A DNA stretch of 64,000 bases, taken from NCBI GenBank assembly GCA_029256325.1, contig JAQSYD010000001.1, positions 1 to 64,000 of the forward strand, written 5' to 3'. The notes under the pieces were generated by a model. That model did no database searches, was not told the DNA's origin, and saw nothing but the letters and a program-made list of their open reading frames with translations. Shown piece after piece: positions 10,749 to 19,611 of the stretch. Position 1 is the stretch's first letter. Every line of letters starts with the position of its first letter. The translations under genes were made by a program, and so were the position numbers. This DNA is from Clostridia bacterium (GTDB lineage: Bacteria > Bacillota > Clostridia > Lutisporales > Lutisporaceae).

Positions 10749-10781
10749 TATAAGCCTCCTCGTAAATTGTCATTTCTAAAG

Positions 10782-11414
10782 TTACATTAAATACGGCGCT
10801 ACCAGTTTTACTAAATATGGAGTTATATATGATTCTATAATACTACCTCCTAACATAATAAAGAACAAGAATAGAGCTGTCATTCCTATAGACCAGAAGT
10901 AACCAGCCGCTTCGTTGCTTTTCCTGCTAAGCTTGCTCTGAAGTACAGCAAAAGCTAAACTAAATGAACAGACGCAGAAAATAATCAAGACAGGTATGTA
11001 CACTAAATTTTGAGGAAGAATCGATACTAAGGACAGTAAAAAGCCTCCATTACCTAAAGAATCTGTTAAGAACGCTACTGTAAAGCCTAAACAGAATCCT
11101 CTAAACGTTGATATTATAGGAACAATCAAGATCCCTAAATATGTTAGTCCCGCTAAAAATAAAGCCGTACTGGTAAGGAGATTAAATTTTATAGACTGCT
11201 TTAATATTTCAATTGAGTGAACACTGTCTGTTCTGCTGATACTGACAAAGCCATCTATGTAAGCCTTTACATCCGCTTTTGTATCAATGTCAATGTTACT
11301 TACTGTTAACGCTCCTAAGCTAATGCCTAATATAAAGAAAAATACTATAACAGCATATGAAATAATATTATCTGCTAAATGTCTTCTAATTGTTTCATTT
11401 AACCTTATCAGCAT
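10782..11414 (-). CDS. spoIIM: Stage II sporulation protein M
   Basis: Multi-TM ORF 210 aa, FFFILGISLGALTV, FRGFCLGFTVAFL; SpoIIM family organisation. Confidence 0.88.
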   Translation of the reverse strand: MLIRLNETIRRHLADNIISYAVIVFFFILGISLGALTVSNIDIDTKADVKAYIDGFVSISRTDSVHSIEILKQSIKFNLLTSTALFLAGLTYLGILIVPIISTFRGFCLGFTVAFLTDSLGNGGFLLSLVSILPQNLVYIPVLIIFCVCSFSLAFAVLQSKLSRKSNEAAGYFWSIGMTALFLFFIMLGGSIIESYITPYLVKLVAPYLM

Positions 11415-11537
11415 AATGAAAACCTCCCCTTAGCTTTTGTCCACATTCTTATAAATTAATATGCTTTAGGGAATTACATTATGAATTTATTTCTATATGA
11501 AAAATTTCAACAAACACTCTCAGTATAAAACATCTAA

Positions 11538-12071
11538 TCAGCTGTTTTCACAAGCTAATAGCATAATAGCAATAATCGTTTTGGCATCCTTTATGATTCC
11601 TGCCTTTACCATTTCAACTGCATGCATAAAAGAATACTTTTCAACATTCAAAAATTCATCTTCATCTAAGAAAAGCTCTCCTTCTCTTAAGCCTTCTGCT
11701 TTGTAAATATATATTTTTTCATCTGTATAGCCAGGAGAAGGATACATTACATTTATAAAGCTTATTTTATCGGCAATAAAGCCAGTCTCTTCCTGCAGCT
11801 CTCTAACAGCACAAACTTCTGGCTTCTCATCTTTTTCAATCTTACCTGCAGGTACTTCCAACAGTTCTTCATCAAAAGGCTTTCTAAACTGCCTTACCAT
11901 AATGATTTCATTGTCCGCTGTAATTGGAAGAACAGCTACCCCTCCTCGATGTCTAACTATTTCACGCTGTGCTTTTTTCTTATTGCAAAGTTCTACGGTT
12001 TGCAGCTCTACCTTAATTATATTTCCAGTAAAAATTTCTTTTACATCAATTGTTTTCTCATTAAAATTCAT
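11538..12071 (-). CDS. nudF: ADP-ribose pyrophosphatase (Nudix hydrolase)
   Basis: Nudix box GKIEKDEKPEVCAVRELQEETGF. Confidence 0.92.
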   Translation of the reverse strand: MNFNEKTIDVKEIFTGNIIKVELQTVELCNKKKAQREIVRHRGGVAVLPITADNEIIMVRQFRKPFDEELLEVPAGKIEKDEKPEVCAVRELQEETGFIADKISFINVMYPSPGYTDEKIYIYKAEGLREGELFLDEDEFLNVEKYSFMHAVEMVKAGIIKDAKTIIAIMLLACENS

Positions 12072-12148
12072 ATTATGTCCTCCCAGTAGAATATATTTTT
12101 TATTTAGTCATATAGATATTGTAGCACGATTCAAAAGGAGATGTAATC

Positions 12149-12298
12149 ATGATAAAATTAATCGGTAAGAACAGCATTTACTTGGCAGGGAAAATAAATG
12201 ATATTCGTCTTCATCTAGCTTCCATTGAAAATAAAAGCATGACTTTAGCAGAATATTTAAAGCAAGAAACTCTAAACTATCGGAATAGTCTAAACTAG
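12149..12298 (+). CDS. Unlisted 49-aa ORF, function unknown
   Basis: MIKLIGKNSIYLAGKINDIRLHLASIENKSMTLAEYLKQETLNYRNSLN*; RBS AAAGGAG 8 nt upstream; exactly abuts the convergent gene. Confidence 0.6.
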   Translation: MIKLIGKNSIYLAGKINDIRLHLASIENKSMTLAEYLKQETLNYRNSLN

Positions 12299-13371
12299 TT
12301 CAAATTTCGTAAACACAGCTTTGCTGCTGCAGCACAGCTAATAAAATAGTCTCTATCTTCCTCAAGTCCTTTTCCCATTTTTTTAAGATATTTAGAATGA
12401 TTGCTTAAAACCTCTTCAATATCATATGAGTCTACATAATTAATATTATGTAGACTTTCTATGTTATTTTCAAGGATCTGCTTCTCAATAAGTTTCATAT
12501 ACTCTGTATTTTTTATAATTGGAAAAGCAACATTTACTCTCGTACAACAAAGCTGCTTTAGCACTGTCAAGCTATGATGACTTATACCATAATGCCTTAT
12601 TCGCTTATCGGCAAAGGATATTCTGGGTACCACCGCTGCATATCCCTTAAGTTTATTTACTGCATCTGCAATACCGCCTTGTTCAACGCCACTAAAGCCT
12701 AACTTTGTATCTGTGCCTACGATACCTGGCCCCATGCATACAATAGCAATATCAGCCCTGACGATTTCCTTTGCAGCAATTAATGCAGTATAAATATTAA
12801 TACATTCGAAGTCTCCTCCAAAAGAATTTCCGTAGGTTATAGTTTTATCAATGAACCCCTCCTGCTTTAGCTGCCTCACGATATCACTCATATAAATAGG
12901 TAATGCACCGCCCTCTGTCATAATATAGCATATCCTAAGCTCTGGTCTGATGCTCTTTAAATATATACTGCTGGGTGCAAGTACACTATGCAGTGAACCA
13001 ATGATCACAGGCATGCCATCAAGGGATTCAAATTCATTGAATATATGGTGATATTGGCTTTCTTGAGTCTCAACAGTCATGAAATTCATCTGAATAGGTG
13101 TATATTTCATCTTCATGATATGTCCTTGCGCTAAATTATTTACCATAGGATTGCTTAAATTAGCCACTACAAAATGAAAGCCTCCTGTACCCAACTGCAG
13201 CTCAATAGCAGTTGTATTCAGAAGTACTTTATCATCAAGTCGAATACACCCGGTTAAAGAGTTATAATTGATGCAGTTATGCTCTAAATTATCTATTAGG
13301 GCAATAAACTTGGTAATATTTTCATCAATAAAGTAAATATTTTTAACGGTTCCCTCTATCATCTTGATCAT
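12295..13371 (-). CDS. DUF3866 family protein
   Basis: ORF 358 aa; GGFHFVVANLSNP, GNSFGGDFECIN, VCMGPGIVGTDTKLGFSG. Confidence 0.75.
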   Translation of the reverse strand: MIKMIEGTVKNIYFIDENITKFIALIDNLEHNCINYNSLTGCIRLDDKVLLNTTAIELQLGTGGFHFVVANLSNPMVNNLAQGHIMKMKYTPIQMNFMTVETQESQYHHIFNEFESLDGMPVIIGSLHSVLAPSSIYLKSIRPELRICYIMTEGGALPIYMSDIVRQLKQEGFIDKTITYGNSFGGDFECINIYTALIAAKEIVRADIAIVCMGPGIVGTDTKLGFSGVEQGGIADAVNKLKGYAAVVPRISFADKRIRHYGISHHSLTVLKQLCCTRVNVAFPIIKNTEYMKLIEKQILENNIESLHNINYVDSYDIEEVLSNHSKYLKKMGKGLEEDRDYFISCAAAAKLCLRNLN

Positions 13372-14217
13372 TTAGCTACTGCTCCTTCCCAAGTTGTCTA
13401 AATAATTAAGAAACCTATTGTTTGCTATCAATTTAGTAATCGATAACCTTTCTGCTGCAGCGTTCATTATAAACAAAGCAAGAAAAATGATTGCTTTGCC
13501 GCTTATATCGAAGGTTATTGCGCTAAAATATCCTAAGGTAATACCAAGTATATTAGAGCCTGTGTCCCCTAACATGCATACTTCTTTTAAGTCATATTTC
13601 AGATAAATTAGAGACGTTGTAACCATAATAATCAAAGGCAATAGGAATAACACCTCACGTAAGTTGCTTATAAATATAATAAAGCCGATGGCTAAAAAAG
13701 CCTTTATACATCTGCCTGGGCGTAAATCCATAAGATTTAATGCATTTGTAAAGAGAGCTATATTAAAAATATTTAATAAAAAATCTAATACATTCTTTGA
13801 AATCCCATAAGAAATGACAATGGAAGAGATAAAACCAATAAAAGCTTTTACAAACCCTGTTGTAAGCTCACCTTTCATGAAGGCTTCAATATGATTTTTA
13901 AGACCCTTCACTTGTTTGTTGCCTATAAGATCATCCAGCAAACCAGCAAAACCAATTGCACAGACAGCAAACAGATAGGGAATGAAAATAGAAAATTTAC
14001 TGCTATATAATAACAAAGCAAAGACTGCGGATGTAAGCAGTACAGGCACAAAAACAATACCCATTCCAAATATGACTTCACTGCCGCGATAATTTTTCAG
14101 TGTACAGCCCGCATGTTTAAGCAGGCTATATGAAAGCAGAATCACTTTTCTTGAAATAAGGATTGTAAATAGTATGAGCATTGAAATTTTAAAAAACATT
14201 AAATTATTAAATTTCAT
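13372..14217 (-). CDS. MraY/WecA-like polyprenyl-phosphate glycosyl-1-phosphate transferase family protein
   Basis: LDDLIGNKQVKG and MLGDTGSNILG motifs, multiple TM segments. Confidence 0.75.
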   Translation of the reverse strand: MKFNNLMFFKISMLILFTILISRKVILLSYSLLKHAGCTLKNYRGSEVIFGMGIVFVPVLLTSAVFALLLYSSKFSIFIPYLFAVCAIGFAGLLDDLIGNKQVKGLKNHIEAFMKGELTTGFVKAFIGFISSIVISYGISKNVLDFLLNIFNIALFTNALNLMDLRPGRCIKAFLAIGFIIFISNLREVLFLLPLIIMVTTSLIYLKYDLKEVCMLGDTGSNILGITLGYFSAITFDISGKAIIFLALFIMNAAAERLSITKLIANNRFLNYLDNLGRSSS

Positions 14218-14885
14218 TATATCAATTCCCTAATTATAACTTTTAATATGTTTGTAAATTGTTTTCCCCGATGAATAAAGCCCCTTATATTGCGCCCCGT
14301 TTCTCTATGTCTGATATTCAAGGGAATATCAACTATTGTAATATCATTGCGCAGGGCTTCCAAGGTTATTTTAAATTCCAACCCAAAGTTATCCGGCAGG
14401 TTTATCTGCTTGAGAAAGTCAGTATAAATAAGCCGCTGACCGCTTAAAACTGAACTAGAGTTTTTAGAGGTCAGCAGATAAAGACTCTTTTGAGACAACG
14501 TCTTGACAAGACCAAAACCGCCCTTGTTCAAAGGCTTCGGGTAAATAGCTACTAGCATGCTTTTTCTGTCCTTATTAGCACTTTCTACAAGTTTTTTCAT
14601 TTCTAAGGCGCTGTTTTTTAAATCAGCATCAACCAACAACACATAATCATTCGTAACAAAGGATAATGCAGATTTAACTGCATGCCCCTTTCCTTTGTTT
14701 ATTGCATGATGAATCACTTTTATATTGTCTATTTTTCTTAATAATTCATAGGTATTATCATTAGAGCCATCATTAACAACTATAATTTCAGTTATTCCAT
14801 TGATTTGCTTTAAAGCTTCTATTGTCTTTTCAATATTTTCACACTCATTGTAGGCAGGCACTATGGCAGTTACATTTTCATCCAA
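14217..14885 (-). CDS. Glycosyltransferase family 2
   Basis: TAIVPAYNECENIEKTIEAL, VVNDGSNDNT, LLVDADLK. Confidence 0.9.
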   Translation of the reverse strand: MDENVTAIVPAYNECENIEKTIEALKQINGITEIIVVNDGSNDNTYELLRKIDNIKVIHHAINKGKGHAVKSALSFVTNDYVLLVDADLKNSALEMKKLVESANKDRKSMLVAIYPKPLNKGGFGLVKTLSQKSLYLLTSKNSSSVLSGQRLIYTDFLKQINLPDNFGLEFKITLEALRNDITIVDIPLNIRHRETGRNIRGFIHRGKQFTNILKVIIRELI

Positions 14886-15919
14886 AGCAAATCACCTTCA
14901 CTTTGCACGTCATGCAATGGAGCATTATTAGCTGATAAAGTATTTAGTTTTTTAATATACTTATAATCGATTAACCGATCTTCAATCTTTAACCTTGTAA
15001 TCAACGTACTGCCCATTCCCTTACGACCTCTTTCCAAAAAATCAGTCATTGAACTATGGCCACCTATCAAGATGATGCTTGAAGCTCCTTTGTCATAAGC
15101 TAACAGTAATGCAATATCTTCACTGGTACCAGGCATAGGCAAAATCTTATATTTTATATTCAAGGACATTATTCTTTCTAAACATGGACAGGTGCCATTT
15201 AGATATGAGTGCAGTATTATTTCTTTGCTTCTAAATATTCCAACATCGGAAACGCTGTCCATATCGCCAATCAGTATATCCGGGGTAAACCCGCAGCTAA
15301 TGATTGTATCGGCGCCTCCATCAACGCCAATTAAAACAGGCTTTTTTATTCCTATAAAATCTTTTAAGGATGCCAATGCTTCTCTGCTCTCTGAGCTCCT
15401 TACAACAACAATTGCACATTTGTCCTTCATATTTGAGTTGATTTTCGGATAATCTGTAAAATTCAATATAAAATCTTTTTCTTTTTCTGCATACTCCAAG
15501 GTGTTATTAATAAAACCGCACAGTAGATTATTGTGATTATAACCACATTCTATGGTACGCTGTTGAATATACTCGTTATTTATCATTTGACAAGAATTAC
15601 TATATAAACAACTACTATTTAGAATTAAGTCCTTGCCCCTTATACGTACAAAATCATTGTCTTTAAAAGCAGTAATCTCTAAACTGGTGTCATAAAGCCG
15701 TATATTGCTGCTTACAAGCATAGAGGTTCCTCGTGAATAATAGCCACCTGTCATTGACTTGCCTGTATTTATAACTGCTTTTAGTCTTGTTTTGATTAAG
15801 GCTTCTGCAGCAAGCTCATCTATATCATCATGCTGTATTACAGCAATGTCTTCAGCGGATAAATATTTTATTAACTCCTTGGTTCTGGTGCCAATTTTGA
15901 CAAATCCTTCTATATACAT
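14870..15919 (-). CDS. steA: Putative cytokinetic ring protein SteA-like
   Basis: Thiamine pyrophosphokinase-like GVDGGADTIISCGFTPDILIGDMDSVSD, N-terminal IGTRTKELIKYL; good RBS. Confidence 0.8.
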   Translation of the reverse strand: MYIEGFVKIGTRTKELIKYLSAEDIAVIQHDDIDELAAEALIKTRLKAVINTGKSMTGGYYSRGTSMLVSSNIRLYDTSLEITAFKDNDFVRIRGKDLILNSSCLYSNSCQMINNEYIQQRTIECGYNHNNLLCGFINNTLEYAEKEKDFILNFTDYPKINSNMKDKCAIVVVRSSESREALASLKDFIGIKKPVLIGVDGGADTIISCGFTPDILIGDMDSVSDVGIFRSKEIILHSYLNGTCPCLERIMSLNIKYKILPMPGTSEDIALLLAYDKGASSIILIGGHSSMTDFLERGRKGMGSTLITRLKIEDRLIDYKYIKKLNTLSANNAPLHDVQSEGDLLWMKM

Positions 15920-16210
15920 TAAATTTGAACACCTCCGCCAATATGTTTTCCACTAGCCATTTATTTTGAATTCATATCGTGTAAAACATTATCATATAAC
16001 CATATGTTGTAAAAAATACTATTTTATAATGTGGAAGCAGATATATCCATTGAGTTGTCTTATAACGTTTTTTTGCAACATATCTATGTTTATTATTAAA
16101 ATAATTTACAAAAATAATACAAAGTAGAACTTGAATATTAATACTTAAAATACAAAAGCTAATAATTAATTAAATTTATACTTTAGATTAAGCTTCTAGG
16201 AGGAAATTTT

Positions 16211-16417
16211 ATGAAAGAAATAGTTGGTAAAGCTACCGTTGGATTGAGGGATAAGAAGACTCATGAAATTATAGCGGTTTATCCGGAGCAAGTAAACAGC
16301 TTGAACGACGAAACAAAGAAAAAAGTTAAAGACTGGTATTATATACAGGGCTGCGCCAATGAGGAAACACTCCTTCATTGTTATGTGGATATCTTACGCG
16401 AAAACGAGCTTCACTAA
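16211..16417 (+). CDS. Small conserved-looking protein of unknown function (68 aa)
   Basis: AGGAGGAAATTTT RBS then MKEIVGKATVGLRDKKTHEIIAVYPEQ...; followed directly by a terminator. Confidence 0.75.
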   Translation: MKEIVGKATVGLRDKKTHEIIAVYPEQVNSLNDETKKKVKDWYYIQGCANEETLLHCYVDILRENELH

Positions 16418-16451
16418 AAAAAGGCATTGAATAATTTCAATGCCTTTTTTA
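16415..16451 (+). terminator. Bidirectional intrinsic terminator
   Basis: AAAAAAAGGCATTGAATAATTTCAATGCCTTTTTT between convergent genes. Confidence 0.9.
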
Positions 16452-16485
16452 AATGAGAATAACTTTTCATTTATGAATATGAATA

Positions 16486-16842
16486 TCATGATTTCATTTG
16501 TAATGCTTCATCAACACTTGCTGCATATCGCAAGCTGTCAGCAACACCATAGTTGCTTAAGCTTTGCTTTATAAGTGCAGCATACTTATCAGAATTTATC
16601 AGAACTATTTTTTTAAACTTTAGTTGAGCTACCAGTTGAATAAAATTTTGAAGTATTGGAAGGACCAAAAATGATGTAGATAGATTATCCGGGCTTATAA
16701 CTAAAATGTACTCTTGAATGTTTAAACCACTTAAGGACTTCTTAAAATCTGTTAGCATATTGTTTGCCTGCTCGATTCCTACATTGCCTGATAGTGTTGC
16801 TATGATCGCCTTTTTTCTTTTGTCAATTATGATATTGTGCAT
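16486..16842 (-). CDS. Hypothetical STAS-like/unknown protein
   Basis: MHNIIIDKRKKAIIATLSGNVGIEQANNML; start after AAGGGGTGG RBS rather than ORF-track 16863; fold assignment tentative. Confidence 0.6.
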   Translation of the reverse strand: MHNIIIDKRKKAIIATLSGNVGIEQANNMLTDFKKSLSGLNIQEYILVISPDNLSTSFLVLPILQNFIQLVAQLKFKKIVLINSDKYAALIKQSLSNYGVADSLRYAASVDEALQMKS

Positions 16843-16917
16843 TGCGCCACCCCTTACCAGCATATTAAAATGATGCTCAAAAGTTGCAAAGATATCTGAT
16901 AGTTAACAAACAAAAAA

Positions 16918-16962
16918 CCTTTTTATTTATAAGACTCTAAAATCCCATAAATAAAAAGGCTT
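16918..16962 (-). terminator. Intrinsic terminator downstream of spo0A
   Basis: CCTTTTTATTTAT...ATAAATAAAAAGG with A/T tracts both sides. Confidence 0.8.
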
Positions 16963-16994
16963 CTTGATTATGTATAAGAATATAATTTCAAATA

Positions 16995-17807
16995 TTAACT
17001 GATTTTCATTTGAATTCTGAGCTTGTCAGCTATCATGGCAATAAATTCGCTGTTTGTTGGTTTTCCTTTTACGTTATGAATTGTATAGCCAAAAAGTTGA
17101 TTGATTACATCTACTCTTCCTCTGCTCCAGGCTACTTCTATAGCGTGTCTTATAGCTCTTTCAACTCTGCTTGGAGTGGTATTGAACTTGCGCGATATTG
17201 ATGGGTAAAGCTCTTTAGTCACTGCACTTAACAATTCGAGATTATTCACTACCATTGTTATTGCTTCTCTTAAATAGATATAACCTTTTATATGAGCCGG
17301 AACACCTATTTCATGGATAATATTTGTAATGGCACTTTCAAGTTCATGAGAAGTTGGCGCTGAATTCATGATTGCAGATGAACCTATACTTTGAATATAG
17401 TTTTTTCGCTCTGGCTCTTCTGTTTTTGAACCAACACATTCTCTGATTCTCTTTGAAAAAACCTCCATATCAAATGGCTTAACAACATAGTATTCTGCTC
17501 CTAAAGTCAAGGCTTTTTGAGTTATCTTATCTTGACCTACTGCAGAAAGTACAATTATTTTTGGATATTTGGAAAGATTCATGGAATTTATTCTTTCTAG
17601 TACTCCGAGGCCATCCAGGTGAGGCATAATGATATCAAGTATGATGATGTCAGGCGTAACCTTGTCAAGTAGATCCACTACTTCTAACCCGTCCTTGGCA
17701 ATACCGATAACCTCGAAATCCGGTTGTGCGCCTAGATATTCGCTTAAAATACAACAAAAATCCTTATTGTCGTCCGCTATTAGTATCTTAATTTTCTCCA
17801 AATTCAT
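16995..17807 (-). CDS. spo0A: Sporulation transcription factor Spo0A
   Basis: Receiver domain [12 protein letters not shown]...[19 protein letters not shown] and effector domain [19 protein letters not shown]. Confidence 0.98.
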   Translation of the reverse strand: MNLEKIKILIADDNKDFCCILSEYLGAQPDFEVIGIAKDGLEVVDLLDKVTPDIIILDIIMPHLDGLGVLERINSMNLSKYPKIIVLSAVGQDKITQKALTLGAEYYVVKPFDMEVFSKRIRECVGSKTEEPERKNYIQSIGSSAIMNSAPTSHELESAITNIIHEIGVPAHIKGYIYLREAITMVVNNLELLSAVTKELYPSISRKFNTTPSRVERAIRHAIEVAWSRGRVDVINQLFGYTIHNVKGKPTNSEFIAMIADKLRIQMKIS

Positions 17808-17842
17808 TTAAATACCTCCTACATTTGTTTTGCTGTTAAATT

Positions 17843-17869
17843 ATTCGACAATGTGGAGTCTTTTCCTTT
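17843..17869 (-). promoter_or_regulatory. Putative SigH promoter of spo0A with overlapping Spo0A box
   Basis: minus AAAGGAAAA-N13-CGAATAAT; TGTCGAA at 17844-17850. Confidence 0.65.
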
Positions 17870-18021
17870 ATTTTCAATTAAACAATCGTGCACTATATTA
17901 ATACAAAATAGTACAGCGATAAGCTACATTACTTTACATCGTTCATGAGCAGATAGATTGTCAATCGCTTACATTACAACATGTTCCAGTATTATTTTCC
18001 ACATGTTGTAAATAACTAAAA

Positions 18022-18037
18022 GCGACAGCATTCGACA
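18022..18037 (-). promoter_or_regulatory. Tandem Spo0A-box-like heptamers
   Basis: minus TGTCGAATGCTGTCGCT, two TGTCG repeats 10 bp apart. Confidence 0.5.
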
Positions 18038-18063
18038 TATAAGTTTTGAAATTTAAGCATTAT

Positions 18064-18098
18064 AAAAAAAATCTGTGAAAAAATTTCACAGATTTTTA
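18064..18098 (-). terminator. Intrinsic terminator downstream of spoIVB
   Basis: AAAAAAATCTGTGAAAAAATTTCACAGATTTTTA. Confidence 0.85.
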
Positions 18099-18113
18099 GC
18101 CAAATTACAAAAT

Positions 18114-19424
18114 TTATTGACCCGCAGCTGCCTCAGTTGTACTTTCTAATGGAATATCTGCTTCTTCAAGCATCCATTCAATAAATATTCCGTAGCCTCT
18201 TGTTGGATCATTAACCAGCACATGAGTAACTGCTCCAACTATCCTGCCTTCCTGTATGATTGGACTGCCAGACATTCCTTGTACGATGCCGCCTGTAATT
18301 TCCAGAAGTTTTTCATCTGTTACTTTTATAAGCATGCTTTTTGAATTCGGGCTATTTTGTCTATTTACTTTTTGAATCTCTATATCAAATTCCTCTACCT
18401 TATTGCCATCAATTGTAGAAAGAATCTTTGCCGGTCCTTCTTTGACCTGATAGCTTAAGCCAATTTGTATCGGTTTTGCCATATCACGCATGCTGTCTGT
18501 GTTTAGGTCTCCATATATACCGAAGTTTGTATTCTTATTAATTCTTCCATAGGGATTATCATTTTCATAAAAAATTCCTACGATTTCCCCCGGCACGGTT
18601 TTTCTTGCTTTTTGAACTGAAGCAACCTTTGACTTTAATACGGAACCCATAGAAATGTCAACTAATACACCGGAGTCAATGTCTGTAATTCCATGCCCTA
18701 ATGCACCAAAAGTATTTGTGTCAGGGTCTATAAAGGTCATTGTTCCTACTCCCGCTATATTATCTCTTACCCAAAGGCCAATTCTGTATATATTGTCTTC
18801 CAAGCTTTGGACAGGCTTTACATCAATTTTCTGCTGCCTTCCTTCTCTTTCAATAAGGAAGTTTAAAGATACTTCCTTACTGTTATTGACGATATTAGTA
18901 ATATCTCTGTCTTTTTCAATTTTTTGACCATTGATTTCTAATATTGTATCACCTATTTCAAAACCTGCATCTGCGGCGGGACTGTGCTTTTTGCCGTCTG
19001 CAGTAGTAATGCTGGAAAGTCCAACAACTAACACACCTTTTGTTTGTATTTTTACACCTATAGCTTCTCCCGATGGGATTATTCTTTTATCTGGAATGAC
19101 ATTTACCTGAACATTTTTTATCGGAAAAAGATTAAATATTTTAAGCTTTGCATTGGCGCTGCCTTCTGCTTTTCCATTAATAAGTGTAAACGAGGTAAGC
19201 TTACTGCTTAACTTGCTTAGGTTGATATTACCTTCATCCATTTTATCTAATACCAACCTGCATAAAAGTGAGTTCTCCAGCTTTTGACTGTGCCCTTGCA
19301 TAAGGTTTATTTCATTTGGATAATTGTATATTGTTACAAAATTATATGCTACGAAGATTATCATAAGCATAATGACCAAATTTACTATCATGAATTTGGC
19401 ATTTTTTTTATGCAATAGCATCAC
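18114..19424 (-). CDS. spoIVB: SpoIVB peptidase
   Basis: PDZ segment and GIVQGMSGSPIIQEGRIVGAVTHVLVNDPTRGYGIFIEWML (S55 signature). Confidence 0.96.
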   Translation of the reverse strand: MMLLHKKNAKFMIVNLVIMLMIIFVAYNFVTIYNYPNEINLMQGHSQKLENSLLCRLVLDKMDEGNINLSKLSSKLTSFTLINGKAEGSANAKLKIFNLFPIKNVQVNVIPDKRIIPSGEAIGVKIQTKGVLVVGLSSITTADGKKHSPAADAGFEIGDTILEINGQKIEKDRDITNIVNNSKEVSLNFLIEREGRQQKIDVKPVQSLEDNIYRIGLWVRDNIAGVGTMTFIDPDTNTFGALGHGITDIDSGVLVDISMGSVLKSKVASVQKARKTVPGEIVGIFYENDNPYGRINKNTNFGIYGDLNTDSMRDMAKPIQIGLSYQVKEGPAKILSTIDGNKVEEFDIEIQKVNRQNSPNSKSMLIKVTDEKLLEITGGIVQGMSGSPIIQEGRIVGAVTHVLVNDPTRGYGIFIEWMLEEADIPLESTTEAAAGQ

Positions 19425-19588
19425 TCTCCTGTTTCCCCAGAAGAGTCTTCCTTCATTTAATTTCTCTTATTTTAAGTTAACCTTTTTAAGAACTATTATG
19501 CTTTAAAAACTTTACTATTGAACCAATATCATTTAGTAAAAATAGCTTTTTCTATGCATAAAAATTTGTTTATTAAATTTCAAAAAAA

Positions 19589-19607
19589 AACAGCCTAAGC
19601 TGCTGTT
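19589..19607 (-). terminator. Intrinsic terminator of recN
   Basis: minus AACAGCAGCTTAGGCTGTTTTTTTTTG. Confidence 0.8.
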
Positions 19608-19611
19608 ATAA

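Noticed and set aside
16120-16210. SigE promoter (GAATATT) for the 68-aa ORF
   Set aside because: A consensus -35 is present but no CATA-type -10 at the proper spacing
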